Shown: piece after piece, positions 24,781 to 33,058 of the stretch | Layout of the letters: the number at the start of each line of letters is the position of its first letter | Numbering within the stretch: position 1 is the first letter of the stretch | NCBI RefSeq assembly: GCF_002159335.1 | Contig: NZ_NFHP01000007.1 | Coordinates: 62,001 to 126,000, forward strand | Origin: Collinsella sp. An7 | Lineage (GTDB): Bacteria; Actinomycetota; Coriobacteriia; Coriobacteriales; Coriobacteriaceae | Length of the DNA stretch: 64,000 bases | Reading direction: 5' to 3' | Translations under genes and position numbers: made by a program | The notes under the pieces: model-generated | The model's input: the letters and a program-made list of their open reading frames with translations, nothing else | Database searches by the model: none | What the model was told of the DNA's origin: nothing

Positions 24781-25881
24781 CTACCTTTCCGTGCAGGAGA
24801 TGCACGGGTCGATCGTAAGGATGATCATCGGGACATCCGCAAGGTCCACGCCCTGGAGCGCCTTGACAAGGCCGCCCAGGTTCTGCGAGGTGGGCGTGCG
24901 CAGGCGGAAGCGGTCGAGGTACTTGGTGCCGTTGCCGCGCACGTAGTAGAACGCCTCGCCGCGGGGCTGCTCGATGAGCACGTGGCTCTGACCCTCGGGC
25001 ACGACCTTGGCCTTGGGCTTGCCGCCGATGCCGTCGTGCGGAATCTTGGCGACGAGCTCCTTGATGATGTCCATCGACTGCAGGACCTCCTCCGCACGCA
25101 CCTTGCAGCGCGCGTAGCAGTCGCACTCGGTGGAGATGATCGGCGCAAAGTGGTCGAGATCGCCGTAGGCGCCGTAGCCGGTGGAGCGCATGTCGTGCTC
25201 CACGCCCGAACCCTTTGCAAACGGGCCGACCATCGAGAGCTCCGTGGCGTCCTCGTAGGAGATGGTGCCCACGCCGCACAGGCGGCTCTTGACGGAGAGG
25301 TCGTTCATCATGGTGTCGAGGATCACCTGGTACTCGGCGCGCATGCTGTCGAGCTTCTCGCAGATGGCGTGCAGCTCGGAGTCCTCGATGTCGTGCGCGA
25401 GACCGCCCACGATGAGGATGGAGAGGATGATGCGGCCGCCGCAGGTGCGCTGGAAGATGTCGAGGATGTTCTCGCGCAGGCGCCAGCAATGGTTGAAGAG
25501 GGCCTCAAAGCCAAAGGCGTCGGCCAGAAGGCCCAGCCACAGCAGGTGCGAGTGGATACGCGAGAGCTCCTCGAGGATGTCGCGCAGGTAGACCACGCGG
25601 CGAGGCACCTCGATGTTGAGGAGCTTCTCGGTGGCGCTCACGTAGCCGTAGCCGTGGCCGTGGCTGCAGATGCCGCAGGTGCGCTCGGCGATGTAGACAA
25701 ACTGGTTGAAGTCGCGCTTCTGGGTGAGCTTCTCCAGGCCGCGGTGCACGTAGCCGATCTGCGGGATGGCCTCGATGACCTTCTCGTCCTCGACGACGAG
25801 GTCGAGGTGGATGGGCTCCGGCAGCACCGGGTGCTGCGGCCCGAACGGAATGACGGAACGGGTTGCCAATCTACTCACCAT
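24781..25881 (-). CDS. echE: Ech-type [NiFe]-hydrogenase large subunit (EchE)
   Basis: The catalytic subunit of a group 4 energy-converting hydrogenase, about 366 residues. Nickel-iron ligands are in RTCGICSHGHG near the N-terminus and DPCISCTER at the very end. The protein ends right there, so no maturation peptide follows the second ligand pair. The fold is shared with complex I NuoD. The start is uncertain: ATG 25881 and GTG 25878 overlap the EchD end, and a TTG a few codons on (reading LATRSVIPFG) has AAAGGA better placed. Operon order on the minus strand is EchAB-EchC-EchD-EchE-EchF. Confidence 0.93.
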   Translation of the reverse strand: MVSRLATRSVIPFGPQHPVLPEPIHLDLVVEDEKVIEAIPQIGYVHRGLEKLTQKRDFNQFVYIAERTCGICSHGHGYGYVSATEKLLNIEVPRRVVYLRDILEELSRIHSHLLWLGLLADAFGFEALFNHCWRLRENILDIFQRTCGGRIILSILIVGGLAHDIEDSELHAICEKLDSMRAEYQVILDTMMNDLSVKSRLCGVGTISYEDATELSMVGPFAKGSGVEHDMRSTGYGAYGDLDHFAPIISTECDCYARCKVRAEEVLQSMDIIKELVAKIPHDGIGGKPKAKVVPEGQSHVLIEQPRGEAFYYVRGNGTKYLDRFRLRTPTSQNLGGLVKALQGVDLADVPMIILTIDPCISCTER

Positions 25882-26572
25882 CCTTTGCGGCGGCCTTGGC
25901 AGCCTTGGCGGCAAGCGCGGCGCGCACCTTTGCGGCTTTCTCGGGGTCCATGGCGGCGAGCTTGGCCTCCATCTTGGCGGCGCGCTCTGCCTCCTTGGCG
26001 GCGGCGTCCTCAGCGGGCGCGGCCTTGGGAGCGGCAGCGGCAGCCGGGTCGGGCTCATCGCCCACGGAGCCTGCGCTCTTGCCGGCGGCAACGGCAGCCT
26101 CCTTGGCGTCGGCCGCAGCCTCGGCCTTGGCGGCCTGTGCGGCCTCGGCGGCCTTGCGCGCCTTGGCGGCCGCGGCGGCCTTCTGCTTGGCGAGCTTCTC
26201 GCGCTCGGCCTTCATCTCGGGGGTGATAACCGTCATGGGCGCTTCCTCGGCCACGTTGAAGAAGTGACCGCCAAAGTCGAGCACCATGTTGACGAAGTGC
26301 ACGCCAAACAGGTCGTGGGTCTCGTTCTCGTAGCTAAACGCGGCAAAGTAGAGTCCCTGGATCGAGGGCACCTCGCTCGTCTCGTCGATACCGTAGACCA
26401 CGAGGTTGAGGGCGTTGTCGCAGGTCTCGTCGTAGAAGGTGTAGACGAGGTCCATACCCGCGGCCGTGGTCTCGGCAAACATCTGGATAAAGCGGAAGCC
26501 TTCGTGCTTGAGCGTCTGGACGCGCGTGAGCAGCTCGCCCAGCGGCACGTCGACGAATTCGGTGGTGTACAT
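25871..26572 (-). CDS. echD: Ech-type hydrogenase subunit EchD (NuoC-like) with Ala/Lys-rich tail
   Basis: A 233-residue peripheral-arm subunit. Residues 1 to about 115 match the NuoC/30-kDa fold: VYTFYDETCDNALNLVVYG, YENETHDLFGVHF and GHFF. The rest is a long Ala/Lys/Glu-rich coiled tail ending with KMEAKLAAMDPEKAAKVRAAL, nearly the same as the tail of EchF. EchD proteins are normally about 120-150 residues. The ATG at 26572 follows AAGGAGG, just after the EchC stop, and its 3' end overlaps the EchE start by about 11 bp. Confidence 0.9.
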   Translation of the reverse strand: MYTTEFVDVPLGELLTRVQTLKHEGFRFIQMFAETTAAGMDLVYTFYDETCDNALNLVVYGIDETSEVPSIQGLYFAAFSYENETHDLFGVHFVNMVLDFGGHFFNVAEEAPMTVITPEMKAEREKLAKQKAAAAAKARKAAEAAQAAKAEAAADAKEAAVAAGKSAGSVGDEPDPAAAAAPKAAPAEDAAAKEAERAAKMEAKLAAMDPEKAAKVRAALAAKAAKAAAKDGE

Positions 26573-26582
26573 CCGCGCCTCC

Positions 26583-27026
26583 TTAGCGGGTCTTCTCGGC
26601 GGCCTGGAGCTTGGCGGCCTTCTCGTCCAAGATCTTCACGGCTTTGAGCACGGCGTCGATGATCGTCTCGGGGCGCACCGCGCAACCGGGGGCGTACACG
26701 TCGACGGGGATGGCCTTGTCGGCGCCGCCGATGACGTTGTAGGCATCCTTAAAGACGCCGCCCGTGCAGGCACAGATACCGCACGCCACCACGACCTTAG
26801 GCTCGAGCATCTGCTCGTAGATATGCTTGACCACGTTGACGTTCTGGTGGTTGATGGCGCCGGTGATGAGGAAGATGTCGGCGTGCTTGGGGTTGCCCGT
26901 GTTGATGATGCCAAAGCGCTCGATGTCGTAGAGCGGCATCATCGAGTCGAGAACCTCGATGTCGCACCCGTTGCAGCTCGAGCCATCGTAATGGATGAGC
27001 CAGGGTGACTTAGAAGAGTAGCTCAT
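26583..27026 (-). CDS. echC: Ech-type hydrogenase small subunit (EchC/NuoB-like)
   Basis: A 147-residue subunit holding the proximal [4Fe-4S] cluster next to the [NiFe] site. Ligand cysteines are in SSCNGCDIE, in CGICACTGGVF and in APGCAVRPE, the NuoB pattern. Length is typical, with a short Lys/Ala-rich end. The ATG at 27026 has AAGGGAG upstream and starts 14 bp after the fused membrane subunit. Confidence 0.93.
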   Translation of the reverse strand: MSYSSKSPWLIHYDGSSCNGCDIEVLDSMMPLYDIERFGIINTGNPKHADIFLITGAINHQNVNVVKHIYEQMLEPKVVVACGICACTGGVFKDAYNVIGGADKAIPVDVYAPGCAVRPETIIDAVLKAVKILDEKAAKLQAAEKTR

Positions 27027-27039
27027 AGCGTATGCTCCC

Positions 27040-29904
27040 TTAGATGAACGGGGTGATGAGGACGTAGAAGAGGTTCACGACGCCCATCACGAGCGCCACG
27101 AGCCAGGCACCGGAGAGGCAATTCTGCCACTTCATGCGCGCGAAGTTGTTGTCGATCACAACCTCGAAGAACCACGCCGCCAGCGCCACGACCACGGCGA
27201 GCACGATCGAGGCCGGATTGTCCCAGATAAAGAACATGCCCACCCACATGAGGAAGAGGATGCTCTCGCACCAGTGCATGATCTCGACCTTGGCGAGCGT
27301 GCGGCCGCTCATCTCGGTGGTGATGCCCTTGACGATCTCCTGGTGCGCATGGTGGCTGTAGGAGAGATCGAACGGGCTCTTGCGGAGCTTGATGGTGAGC
27401 ACAAAGAGCAGGCCCAGGAAGATCGGGACGAGCGACACGATGATCGGTGCGTTGAGGTTGAAGAGCTGCGCCACGTCGAAGGACTGGGTGGCGGTGAAGA
27501 ACCCGACCGTCATGATGAGGAGCATGGGCTCATAGCTCATGACCTGCAGGCACTCGCGGTCGGCGCCGGTATCGGCGTAGGGGCTGCGCGCGGAGTAGGC
27601 TGCGATGATCATGAAGAGCGTGGCGAGCGTAACCAGGAACACGCACATGAGCAGGTTGGAGCCCGAGATGAACATGCCACCGGCGAGCAGCGCAAAGATG
27701 AGCGCGCAGGTGACGTAGGCCTCGTCCACAGCGTTGACGCTCGCGTCCTCCTTAGAGAGGAGCTTGCGGACGTCGTAGTAGGGCTGGAGCAGGCGAGGAC
27801 CAACGCGCCCCTGCATGTGGGCCGAGATCTTGCGGTCGAGGCCGTCGAGCAGGCATCCCAGGATAGGCGCCGCAATGGCAAAGACCACGATGCCCACGAG
27901 CACGCCGCCGAGGCCCGGACCAACCAGGAGCACCTGACGGTCGACAAAGAACGAGCCGCCCACGAGCGCGGGGATGGCAAAGATGAAGCACGCTGCAAAG
28001 GCCATGAGGATGATGCAGGTGCCCAGGATGACGCCCACAAGGGTGAGCTTGTCCTCGGGGAAGACGCCCGTCATGTACCAGTTGCGCTTGACACTCGTCA
28101 TGGTGCGACCCATCGAGCCGTGATACTGACGGCCGTCGGGGTCGGTGCACTGGCCGCCGAGGTACACGGCAACGCGGCGCTTATCGGTGGCGCGGCCCCA
28201 CGGCGTGAGGAGCACGATGGCGATAAAGACCACGATGGCGGCCATGATGAGCATGTTGTCGACGCCGATGAGCTGCGGCATGACGTGGTAGACGCCCTCG
28301 AGATAGGGGCCGACGACCGCCTGCGAGATCACCGGCAGGAGCACGCAGCAGGCGATGAGCAGGCACGAGATGAACCCGATGGCCGCCCACTCGCTCTTGT
28401 GCACGCCGCCCTCGACGTTCTCGGCCTTCTGCGCCACGCCGGCGAGCTTGCCGAGCCACTTGGCCCAGAAGAAGAAGGTCGCGGCCGAGCCAAAGGCGAG
28501 CAGGATGAGGAAGACCACGTTGCCGGTCTCGGCAAACGAGACGAGCGTGGCCCACTTGGAGATGAGCATGCCGAAGGGCGCTACGAACATACCCATGATG
28601 CCGAGCATCATGAAGCGGGTGAGGCGCGGCAGACGGCTGAAGAGGCCGTCCATGTCCTCGATGTTGCGCGAGCCGATGCGGTGCTCGACCGTGCCCACGC
28701 ACAGGAAGAGCGTGGACTTGGACACGGTGTGGAAGATGATGAGGAAGATCGCCGCCCAGACGGCCTCGGCGGTGCCCACGCCCGCGCAGGCGGAGATGAG
28801 GCCGAGGTTGGCGATGGTGGAGTACGCGAGCACGCGCTTGGCGTTGCTCTGGGTGATGGCCATGAACGAGCAGAGCACGAAGGTCACGCCACCAATACCC
28901 ACGACCATGGCCGAGGCGGCCGGGTAGATGAGGTAGAGCGGCGCGAGCTTAACGAGCAAAAAGACGCCGGCCTTGACCATCGTGGAGGAGTGGAGCAGGG
29001 CGCTCGTGGGGGTCGGGGCCACCATGGCGCCGAGCAGCCAGCTGTGGAACGGCATCTGCGCGGCCTTGGTGAGGCCGGCGACCGAGAGCAGCATGATGGG
29101 CAGGATGAGCGTCGGGGCAAAGACGGAGTTGGCCACGACGGTGAGCGAGGCGAGCGAAAGCGGCAGGCCCCACAGATGGATGATAAAGAGCGCCGCCAAG
29201 AAGGCAATGCCGCCGATCATGTTGAGGATAATCTGGCGGAAGGAGTTCTTGATGGCCTCGGGCGTGCGGGTGTAGCCGATCATGAGGAACGAGCACACGG
29301 TGGTGATCTCCCAGCCGGTGAACATCCACTCGAGATTGTCCGAAAGCACGATCACGAACATCGCCGAGAGGAACAGGAACATGAGCGCCGCGAAGAAGTG
29401 GCGGCGGTCGGGCGCGCCGGCGGGCTCATGATGCTGGAAGTCCTTCATGTAGCCCAGGGCGTACACGCAGATGGCGCTGCCTACGAGGCCCACGATGAGC
29501 ACCATGATGACCGAGAGCTGGTCGAGGTAGACCGGCTCGGTGAGCATGTGCTCGGCACCCTCGGGCAGCGTGAGGTTGGCGAAGTAGATGACGCCGACCG
29601 TCTGCACGAGCCCAAGCACGAGCGCGAGCTTATTCTTGTAGCGAATCGCGAACCAGAGGATCACCGCGCAGAGCACGATGTCGACGATCGTCATCACCCA
29701 GGTGATGACGTAGCTCGCCTCCTGCGGCAGGGCGAATGTGGTGTATCCGCCGAGCAGGTGCTGGACCGCGAAGATCACGGACGCGACGCCCGTGACGCCC
29801 GCTGCCGCGATGGTGATGACGCCACGCTGACTCTCACTCCTAAAGAGCATCAGCGCGACGGCTGCCACCAAGGGCGCGACGACGAGAAATGCGATGAGAC
29901 CCAT
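27040..29904 (-). CDS. Fused Ech membrane subunits EchA-EchB (NuoL-like plus NuoH-like)
   Basis: One continuous 954-residue reading frame. Residues 1 to about 610 are a NuoL/MrpA-type ion-translocating subunit with many helices, LEWMFTGWEITT, the loop with HSWLLGAMVAPTPTSALLHS and the conserved lysine region LVKLAPL. From about residue 615 the sequence is a NuoH/EchB subunit, with MQGRVGPRLLQPYYD, SKEDAS, RSPYADTGADREC and AHQEIVKGI facing the peripheral arm. In characterised Ech hydrogenases these are separate proteins. The start at 29904 follows GAGGGG; the frame is open to 29988 but that part is not hydrophobic. Expected role: ferredoxin-driven H2 evolution coupled to H+ or Na+ export, or the reverse. 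Confidence 0.9.
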   Translation of the reverse strand: MGLIAFLVVAPLVAAVALMLFRSESQRGVITIAAAGVTGVASVIFAVQHLLGGYTTFALPQEASYVITWVMTIVDIVLCAVILWFAIRYKNKLALVLGLVQTVGVIYFANLTLPEGAEHMLTEPVYLDQLSVIMVLIVGLVGSAICVYALGYMKDFQHHEPAGAPDRRHFFAALMFLFLSAMFVIVLSDNLEWMFTGWEITTVCSFLMIGYTRTPEAIKNSFRQIILNMIGGIAFLAALFIIHLWGLPLSLASLTVVANSVFAPTLILPIMLLSVAGLTKAAQMPFHSWLLGAMVAPTPTSALLHSSTMVKAGVFLLVKLAPLYLIYPAASAMVVGIGGVTFVLCSFMAITQSNAKRVLAYSTIANLGLISACAGVGTAEAVWAAIFLIIFHTVSKSTLFLCVGTVEHRIGSRNIEDMDGLFSRLPRLTRFMMLGIMGMFVAPFGMLISKWATLVSFAETGNVVFLILLAFGSAATFFFWAKWLGKLAGVAQKAENVEGGVHKSEWAAIGFISCLLIACCVLLPVISQAVVGPYLEGVYHVMPQLIGVDNMLIMAAIVVFIAIVLLTPWGRATDKRRVAVYLGGQCTDPDGRQYHGSMGRTMTSVKRNWYMTGVFPEDKLTLVGVILGTCIILMAFAACFIFAIPALVGGSFFVDRQVLLVGPGLGGVLVGIVVFAIAAPILGCLLDGLDRKISAHMQGRVGPRLLQPYYDVRKLLSKEDASVNAVDEAYVTCALIFALLAGGMFISGSNLLMCVFLVTLATLFMIIAAYSARSPYADTGADRECLQVMSYEPMLLIMTVGFFTATQSFDVAQLFNLNAPIIVSLVPIFLGLLFVLTIKLRKSPFDLSYSHHAHQEIVKGITTEMSGRTLAKVEIMHWCESILFLMWVGMFFIWDNPASIVLAVVVALAAWFFEVVIDNNFARMKWQNCLSGAWLVALVMGVVNLFYVLITPFI

Positions 29905-30136
29905 AGCTTTTCCCCTCTTGACCTGAGATTCGGACGCATACAGGCGCCCGAGCCAATATCTTCCGTATTGTACCTGAACGGCGCACACACTTCGCGCACA
30001 AATGGGGCTGGTGAGAGCGTCCTCGCGGATGCAGCGCGATGACCCCTACGCTGGGATAATGGCAACCGGGGGGTATTTGCAGCAGTTGGCCCTACTTGGC
30101 GGCTACGTGTCCCGGACGTCGGAGCGCTCCCCAGCT

Positions 30137-30190
30137 CCCCTCTGGGCTCGACGGCCTTCGGCCTCGCTTCGCGACTCGCCCTGAGAGGGG
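30137..30190. repeat. Multi-hairpin structured element in the Ech upstream gap
   Basis: CCCCTCT (30137-30143) pairs with AGAGGGG (30184-30190), GGGC with GCCC inside it, and two small hairpins (GGCC-TTC-GGCC, CGC-TTC-GCG) fill the middle, giving a cloverleaf-like fold. It resembles dispersed hairpin repeats of gut bacteria but could be a small RNA or chance in GC-rich DNA. The rest of 29905-30387 shows no gene; an ATTGTA at 29967-29972 (TACAAT on the minus strand) is a possible Ech -10. Confidence 0.35.
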
Positions 30191-30387
30191 TCAAGTCCGC
30201 CCCGACGCGCCAATCTTGCGACGTAGACGTGCGCGTTCGATTCGGGAGGCATGCTGACATGTCATGTCGCACGTGAGACATGGGCCATGGGAAGGCTGAG
30301 CCCCGACTTTACCCCTGGGTTCTCAAGAGATGTCAAGCGACTCAGGAGACGTCGAGTGAACCTTCAACCGCACGCAGAGCACTATAC

Positions 30388-30436
30388 AAAAAGCAGGCGG
30401 ACCGGACGCGTCTCTTACGTCCGGCCCGCCTGTTTT
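30388..30436 (-). terminator. Terminator of the fatty acid synthesis operon
   Basis: A long interrupted stem, CAGGCGG and CCGGACG pairing across a loop at about 30408-30417, is followed on the minus strand by TTTTT (30388-30392). It lies 11 bp beyond the marR stop and ends the acpP-to-marR transcript. Confidence 0.88.
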
Positions 30437-30447
30437 GGTTGCGCCCG

Positions 30448-30900
30448 TTATGCGCTTGCCGGTACTTCCGGCATGAGCTCCTCAGACATCACTTGGAGCA
30501 TCTCCTCGAGCTTGGCGAGGTCTTCGGGCGAGAAGCGCTGCTTGATGCGCTCGATCACCTCGTGCACGTACGACGCGCTCACGTTGTAGTAATCGAGGTA
30601 CTTCTGCGTAGGGCGCAGATGATACTCGCGCCCGTCGCTCTCCGACTGCACCTTCTCAACGTAGCCCTTCTTGATGAGGCTGCCGATCTTGTAAGCGGCG
30701 TTGGACGACGAGATGCGCATAAAGGTGGCAAACTCATGCACCGTGGGCGAGCCGAGCGCCGCGATGGCCTCCATGGCAAAGGACTCCACCGTGGTGAGGC
30801 TCGCCTCGCGATCTTGGAAGCGGGCGAACGTCTCCATATAAAAGTGCAGTTTGAACTTGCGGTACACGTCGTTGAACCGTTCCTCGAGCAACTCTTTCAC
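30448..30900 (-). CDS. MarR-family regulator closing the fatty acid operon (FabT-like)
   Basis: A 150-residue winged-helix regulator. The HTH reads SPTVHEFATFMRISSSNAAYKIGSLIKKGYVEKVQSESDGREYHLRPT, given here in shorter segments: SPTVHEFATFMRISSS, then NAAYKIGSLIKKGYVEKV, with wing residues DGREYHLRPT. It is the last gene of the fab operon, 12 bp after fabZ. Streptococcal FabT, also MarR-like and fab-linked, represses with acyl-ACP as corepressor; a similar role is inferred from context only. Candidate operators lie before acpP (41313-41335). Confidence 0.85.
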   Translation of the reverse strand: MKELLEERFNDVYRKFKLHFYMETFARFQDREASLTTVESFAMEAIAALGSPTVHEFATFMRISSSNAAYKIGSLIKKGYVEKVQSESDGREYHLRPTQKYLDYYNVSASYVHEVIERIKQRFSPEDLAKLEEMLQVMSEELMPEVPASA

Positions 30901-30912
30901 CTCGCCGGGCCC

Positions 30913-31374
30913 TTACTGGCCGTTCTCTCCCGAGCCGAGCGCAAGCGTGAGCTCGGCCGTGGTGGCAACCTTGCCGTCCACGCGCGCCGTGCCCTCCACA
31001 AAGGCAAAGGAGCCGCGCGTGCGCACGATGCGCGCCTCGAGCTCGAGCACGTCGCCGGGGCGGACCTGGCGTTTAAAGCGCGCGTCCTTGATCTGGGCGA
31101 AGAAGCCGAGCTTGCCGCGGTTCTCGGGCGCGGCGAGCACCGCCACGGCGGCCGTCTGGGCGAGGGCCTCGACGGTGAGCACGCCGGGGAGCACGTGGTA
31201 CTGGGGGAAGTGCCCGCAGAACACGGGGCTCATCACGCTCACGCAGAGCTGGCCGCGCGCCCACGAGCCCACCTCGCCATCGGTGATGCGGTCGACGAGC
31301 GCAAAGGGATAGCGGTGCGGCAGGATCTGCGCGATCTGGTTGGAGTCGAGCACTAGGCGCTCGGAATCAGCCAT
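30913..31374 (-). CDS. fabZ: 3-hydroxyacyl-ACP dehydratase
   Basis: A 153-residue hotdog-fold enzyme removing water from 3-hydroxyacyl-ACP in each elongation cycle. The signature LPHRYPFALVDRI, the catalytic histidine in GHFPQYHVLPGVL and the glutamate in VEALAQ are present. The ATG at 31374 follows AAAGGAAGG; an open frame to 31614 upstream overlaps fabF and is not coding. It follows fabF by 125 bp, which contains a hairpin. Confidence 0.93.
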   Translation of the reverse strand: MADSERLVLDSNQIAQILPHRYPFALVDRITDGEVGSWARGQLCVSVMSPVFCGHFPQYHVLPGVLTVEALAQTAAVAVLAAPENRGKLGFFAQIKDARFKRQVRPGDVLELEARIVRTRGSFAFVEGTARVDGKVATTAELTLALGSGENGQ

Positions 31375-31474
31375 GAGAACCTTCCTTTCGTGAGAGGAGT
31401 CGGGGTGGAGCGCTGGCAGGGGCGACCAGCAGGTTAAGCCCGCGTCAGCGAGGGCGTCCGCAGCGTCGGCCCGG

Positions 31475-31497
31475 TCCGCGGTTCGTAGAACCGCGGA
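31475..31497 (-). other. Perfect hairpin directly after the fabF stop
   Basis: TCCGCGGTTC and GAACCGCGGA form a perfect 10-bp stem with a three-base loop, 2 bp after the fabF stop codon. There is no T-run, so it is more likely an mRNA 3'-end stabiliser or processing site inside the operon than a full terminator. Confidence 0.65.
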
Positions 31498-31499
31498 AC

Positions 31500-32747
31500 T
31501 TAGTACTTCTTCATGAGCAGGCACGCGTTGTGCCCGCCAAAGCCGAGCGAGTTGGAGAGCGCGTAGGTGACGCTCGCCTCGCGGCCCTCGTTGGGCACGC
31601 AGTCGAGGTCGCACTCGGGGTCGGGCTCCACATAGCCGATGGTCGCCGGCAGGTAGCCGTCGCGCACCGCGAGCGCGGTAAAGATGGCCTCGACGGCACC
31701 GGCGGCGCCGAGCATGTGGCCGGTCATGGACTTGGTGGACGAGACCGCGAGCTCGTAGGCGTGATTGCCAAAGACGGCCTTGATGGCCTGAGTCTCGCAG
31801 CGGTCGTTGAGCTGGGTGGAGGTGCCGTGCGCGTTGATGTAGTCAACGGCCTCGGGCGCCACGCCGCCGGCATCGTCGAGCGCCTGCTGCATGGCGCGGG
31901 CGCCGCCCTCGCCGTTCGGCGCGGGTGCGGTGATGTGGTGCGCGTCGCAGGTGACGCCGTAGCCCACGACCTCGGCGATAATCTGAGCGCCGCGCGCCTT
32001 GGCGTGCTCGAGCTCCTCGAGGAGCAGCATGCCGGCGCCCTCGCCCATCACGAAGCCCGAGCGGCGGGCGTCGAAGGGAATGGACGCAGCCGCGGGGTCG
32101 TCACCCGTGTGGAGCGCGCGCATGGTGGTAAAGCCGCCGATGGAGAGCGGGGTGATGGCCGCCTCGGTGCCGCCGGCGAGCATGACCTCGGCATAGCCGT
32201 CGCGGATGTGGCGGAAGGCGTCGCCCACGGCGTTGGAGCCGCCGGCGCACGCGGTGACGGGGCAGGTGCACATGCCCTTGAAGCCCATCTCGATGGCCAC
32301 CTCGCCGGCCGCCATATTGGAGATGCCCGAGGGGATATAGAACGGCGAGCAGCGGTCGAAGCCGCGCTTGAGGCAGCTCTCGGTCTGCTTCTCGGTCTCC
32401 TCCACGCCGCCGATGCCGGAGGAGACGATCACGCCGGCGCGCGTGGCGTCGATGGCGGTGGTGTCGAGCCCGGCCTGCTCAACGGCCTCGCGGGCGGCGA
32501 TGAGCGCAAACTGGGCGAAGCGCGCGAGGTGTTTGGCGCGCTGACGGCCGAGCAGCTCGGCGGCATCCCAGTCCTTGACCTCGGCGGCCAGGGTGACCTT
32601 GCGGCCGGTGGCATCGTAGCGCGTGATGGGCCCGATGCCGCAGGTTCCGGCGCGAACGGCGTCCCAGCTCTGGGCAACGGTGTTGCCGAGCGGGGTCACG
32701 GCGCCCATGCCCGTGATGACGACACGGCGCTTTGTTGAGGTTTCCAT
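31500..32747 (-). CDS. fabF: Beta-ketoacyl-ACP synthase II
   Basis: A 415-residue condensing enzyme that extends acyl-ACP with malonyl-ACP. The Cys-His-His triad is seen in TACAGGSNAVG, NAHGTSTQLND and SMTGHMLGAAGAVE, with GFGGHNACL at the end. The start MTGMG region is ITGMGAVTPLGN. The ATG at 32747 follows AAAGGAG; a longer frame to 32795 lacks support. A 310-bp non-coding spacer separates it from fabG, unusual within a compact operon. Confidence 0.95.
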   Translation of the reverse strand: METSTKRRVVITGMGAVTPLGNTVAQSWDAVRAGTCGIGPITRYDATGRKVTLAAEVKDWDAAELLGRQRAKHLARFAQFALIAAREAVEQAGLDTTAIDATRAGVIVSSGIGGVEETEKQTESCLKRGFDRCSPFYIPSGISNMAAGEVAIEMGFKGMCTCPVTACAGGSNAVGDAFRHIRDGYAEVMLAGGTEAAITPLSIGGFTTMRALHTGDDPAAASIPFDARRSGFVMGEGAGMLLLEELEHAKARGAQIIAEVVGYGVTCDAHHITAPAPNGEGGARAMQQALDDAGGVAPEAVDYINAHGTSTQLNDRCETQAIKAVFGNHAYELAVSSTKSMTGHMLGAAGAVEAIFTALAVRDGYLPATIGYVEPDPECDLDCVPNEGREASVTYALSNSLGFGGHNACLLMKKY

Positions 32748-32998
32748 GCGTTGCTCCTTTCGGACGTCCCCCGCCGGGGACGGGTTCATAACCAAGCGTG
32801 GTAGAGGTGAGAACGAGAAGGACGCCTTTTCCTAGGGCCCGGACTTAGGAGCTAACCCAAGTCTGCCACCCACCAGGTTTGGCGCATGACGGCGAGCGGC
32901 CAGTTGGTGAGCCGAGGTGCCCCGAAAGGGGAGCGCCGCGTGCTTAAGGCACGCAAGCGACGGCTTGAGGGGCTAGATGCAGTACCTCAGCAGGCCGA

Positions 32999-33058
32999 GC
33001 GGGCTTCCCAGGTGCGCCGGATCACCCCGAAGCGAGGCGGCGTGCCTGGGGAGCCCGC
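32999..33058 (-). other. Large hairpin at the fabG stop, in a 310-bp non-coding spacer
   Basis: GCGGGCT, CCCAGG and CGCCG on one side pair with AGCCCGC, CCTGGG and CGGCG on the other, interrupted by small mismatches, making an approximately 20-bp stem that begins at the fabG stop codon. Further small hairpins occur in the spacer up to fabF (for example GCGTGC/GCACGC near 32938-32954). No T-run and no reading frame with coding character is visible in 32748-33057. Confidence 0.6.

Noticed and set aside
27274-30042. Open frame of over 900 codons on the + strand
   Set aside because: It is antisense to the fused Ech membrane subunit gene, and its translation is a His/Asp/Arg/Glu-rich sequence typical of a hydrophobic gene read backwards.
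32748-33057. Small gene or known riboswitch class in the fabG-fabF spacer
   Set aside because: No frame with a ribosome site and coding character, and no riboswitch core that I can recognise. Kept only as an unexplained structured spacer.
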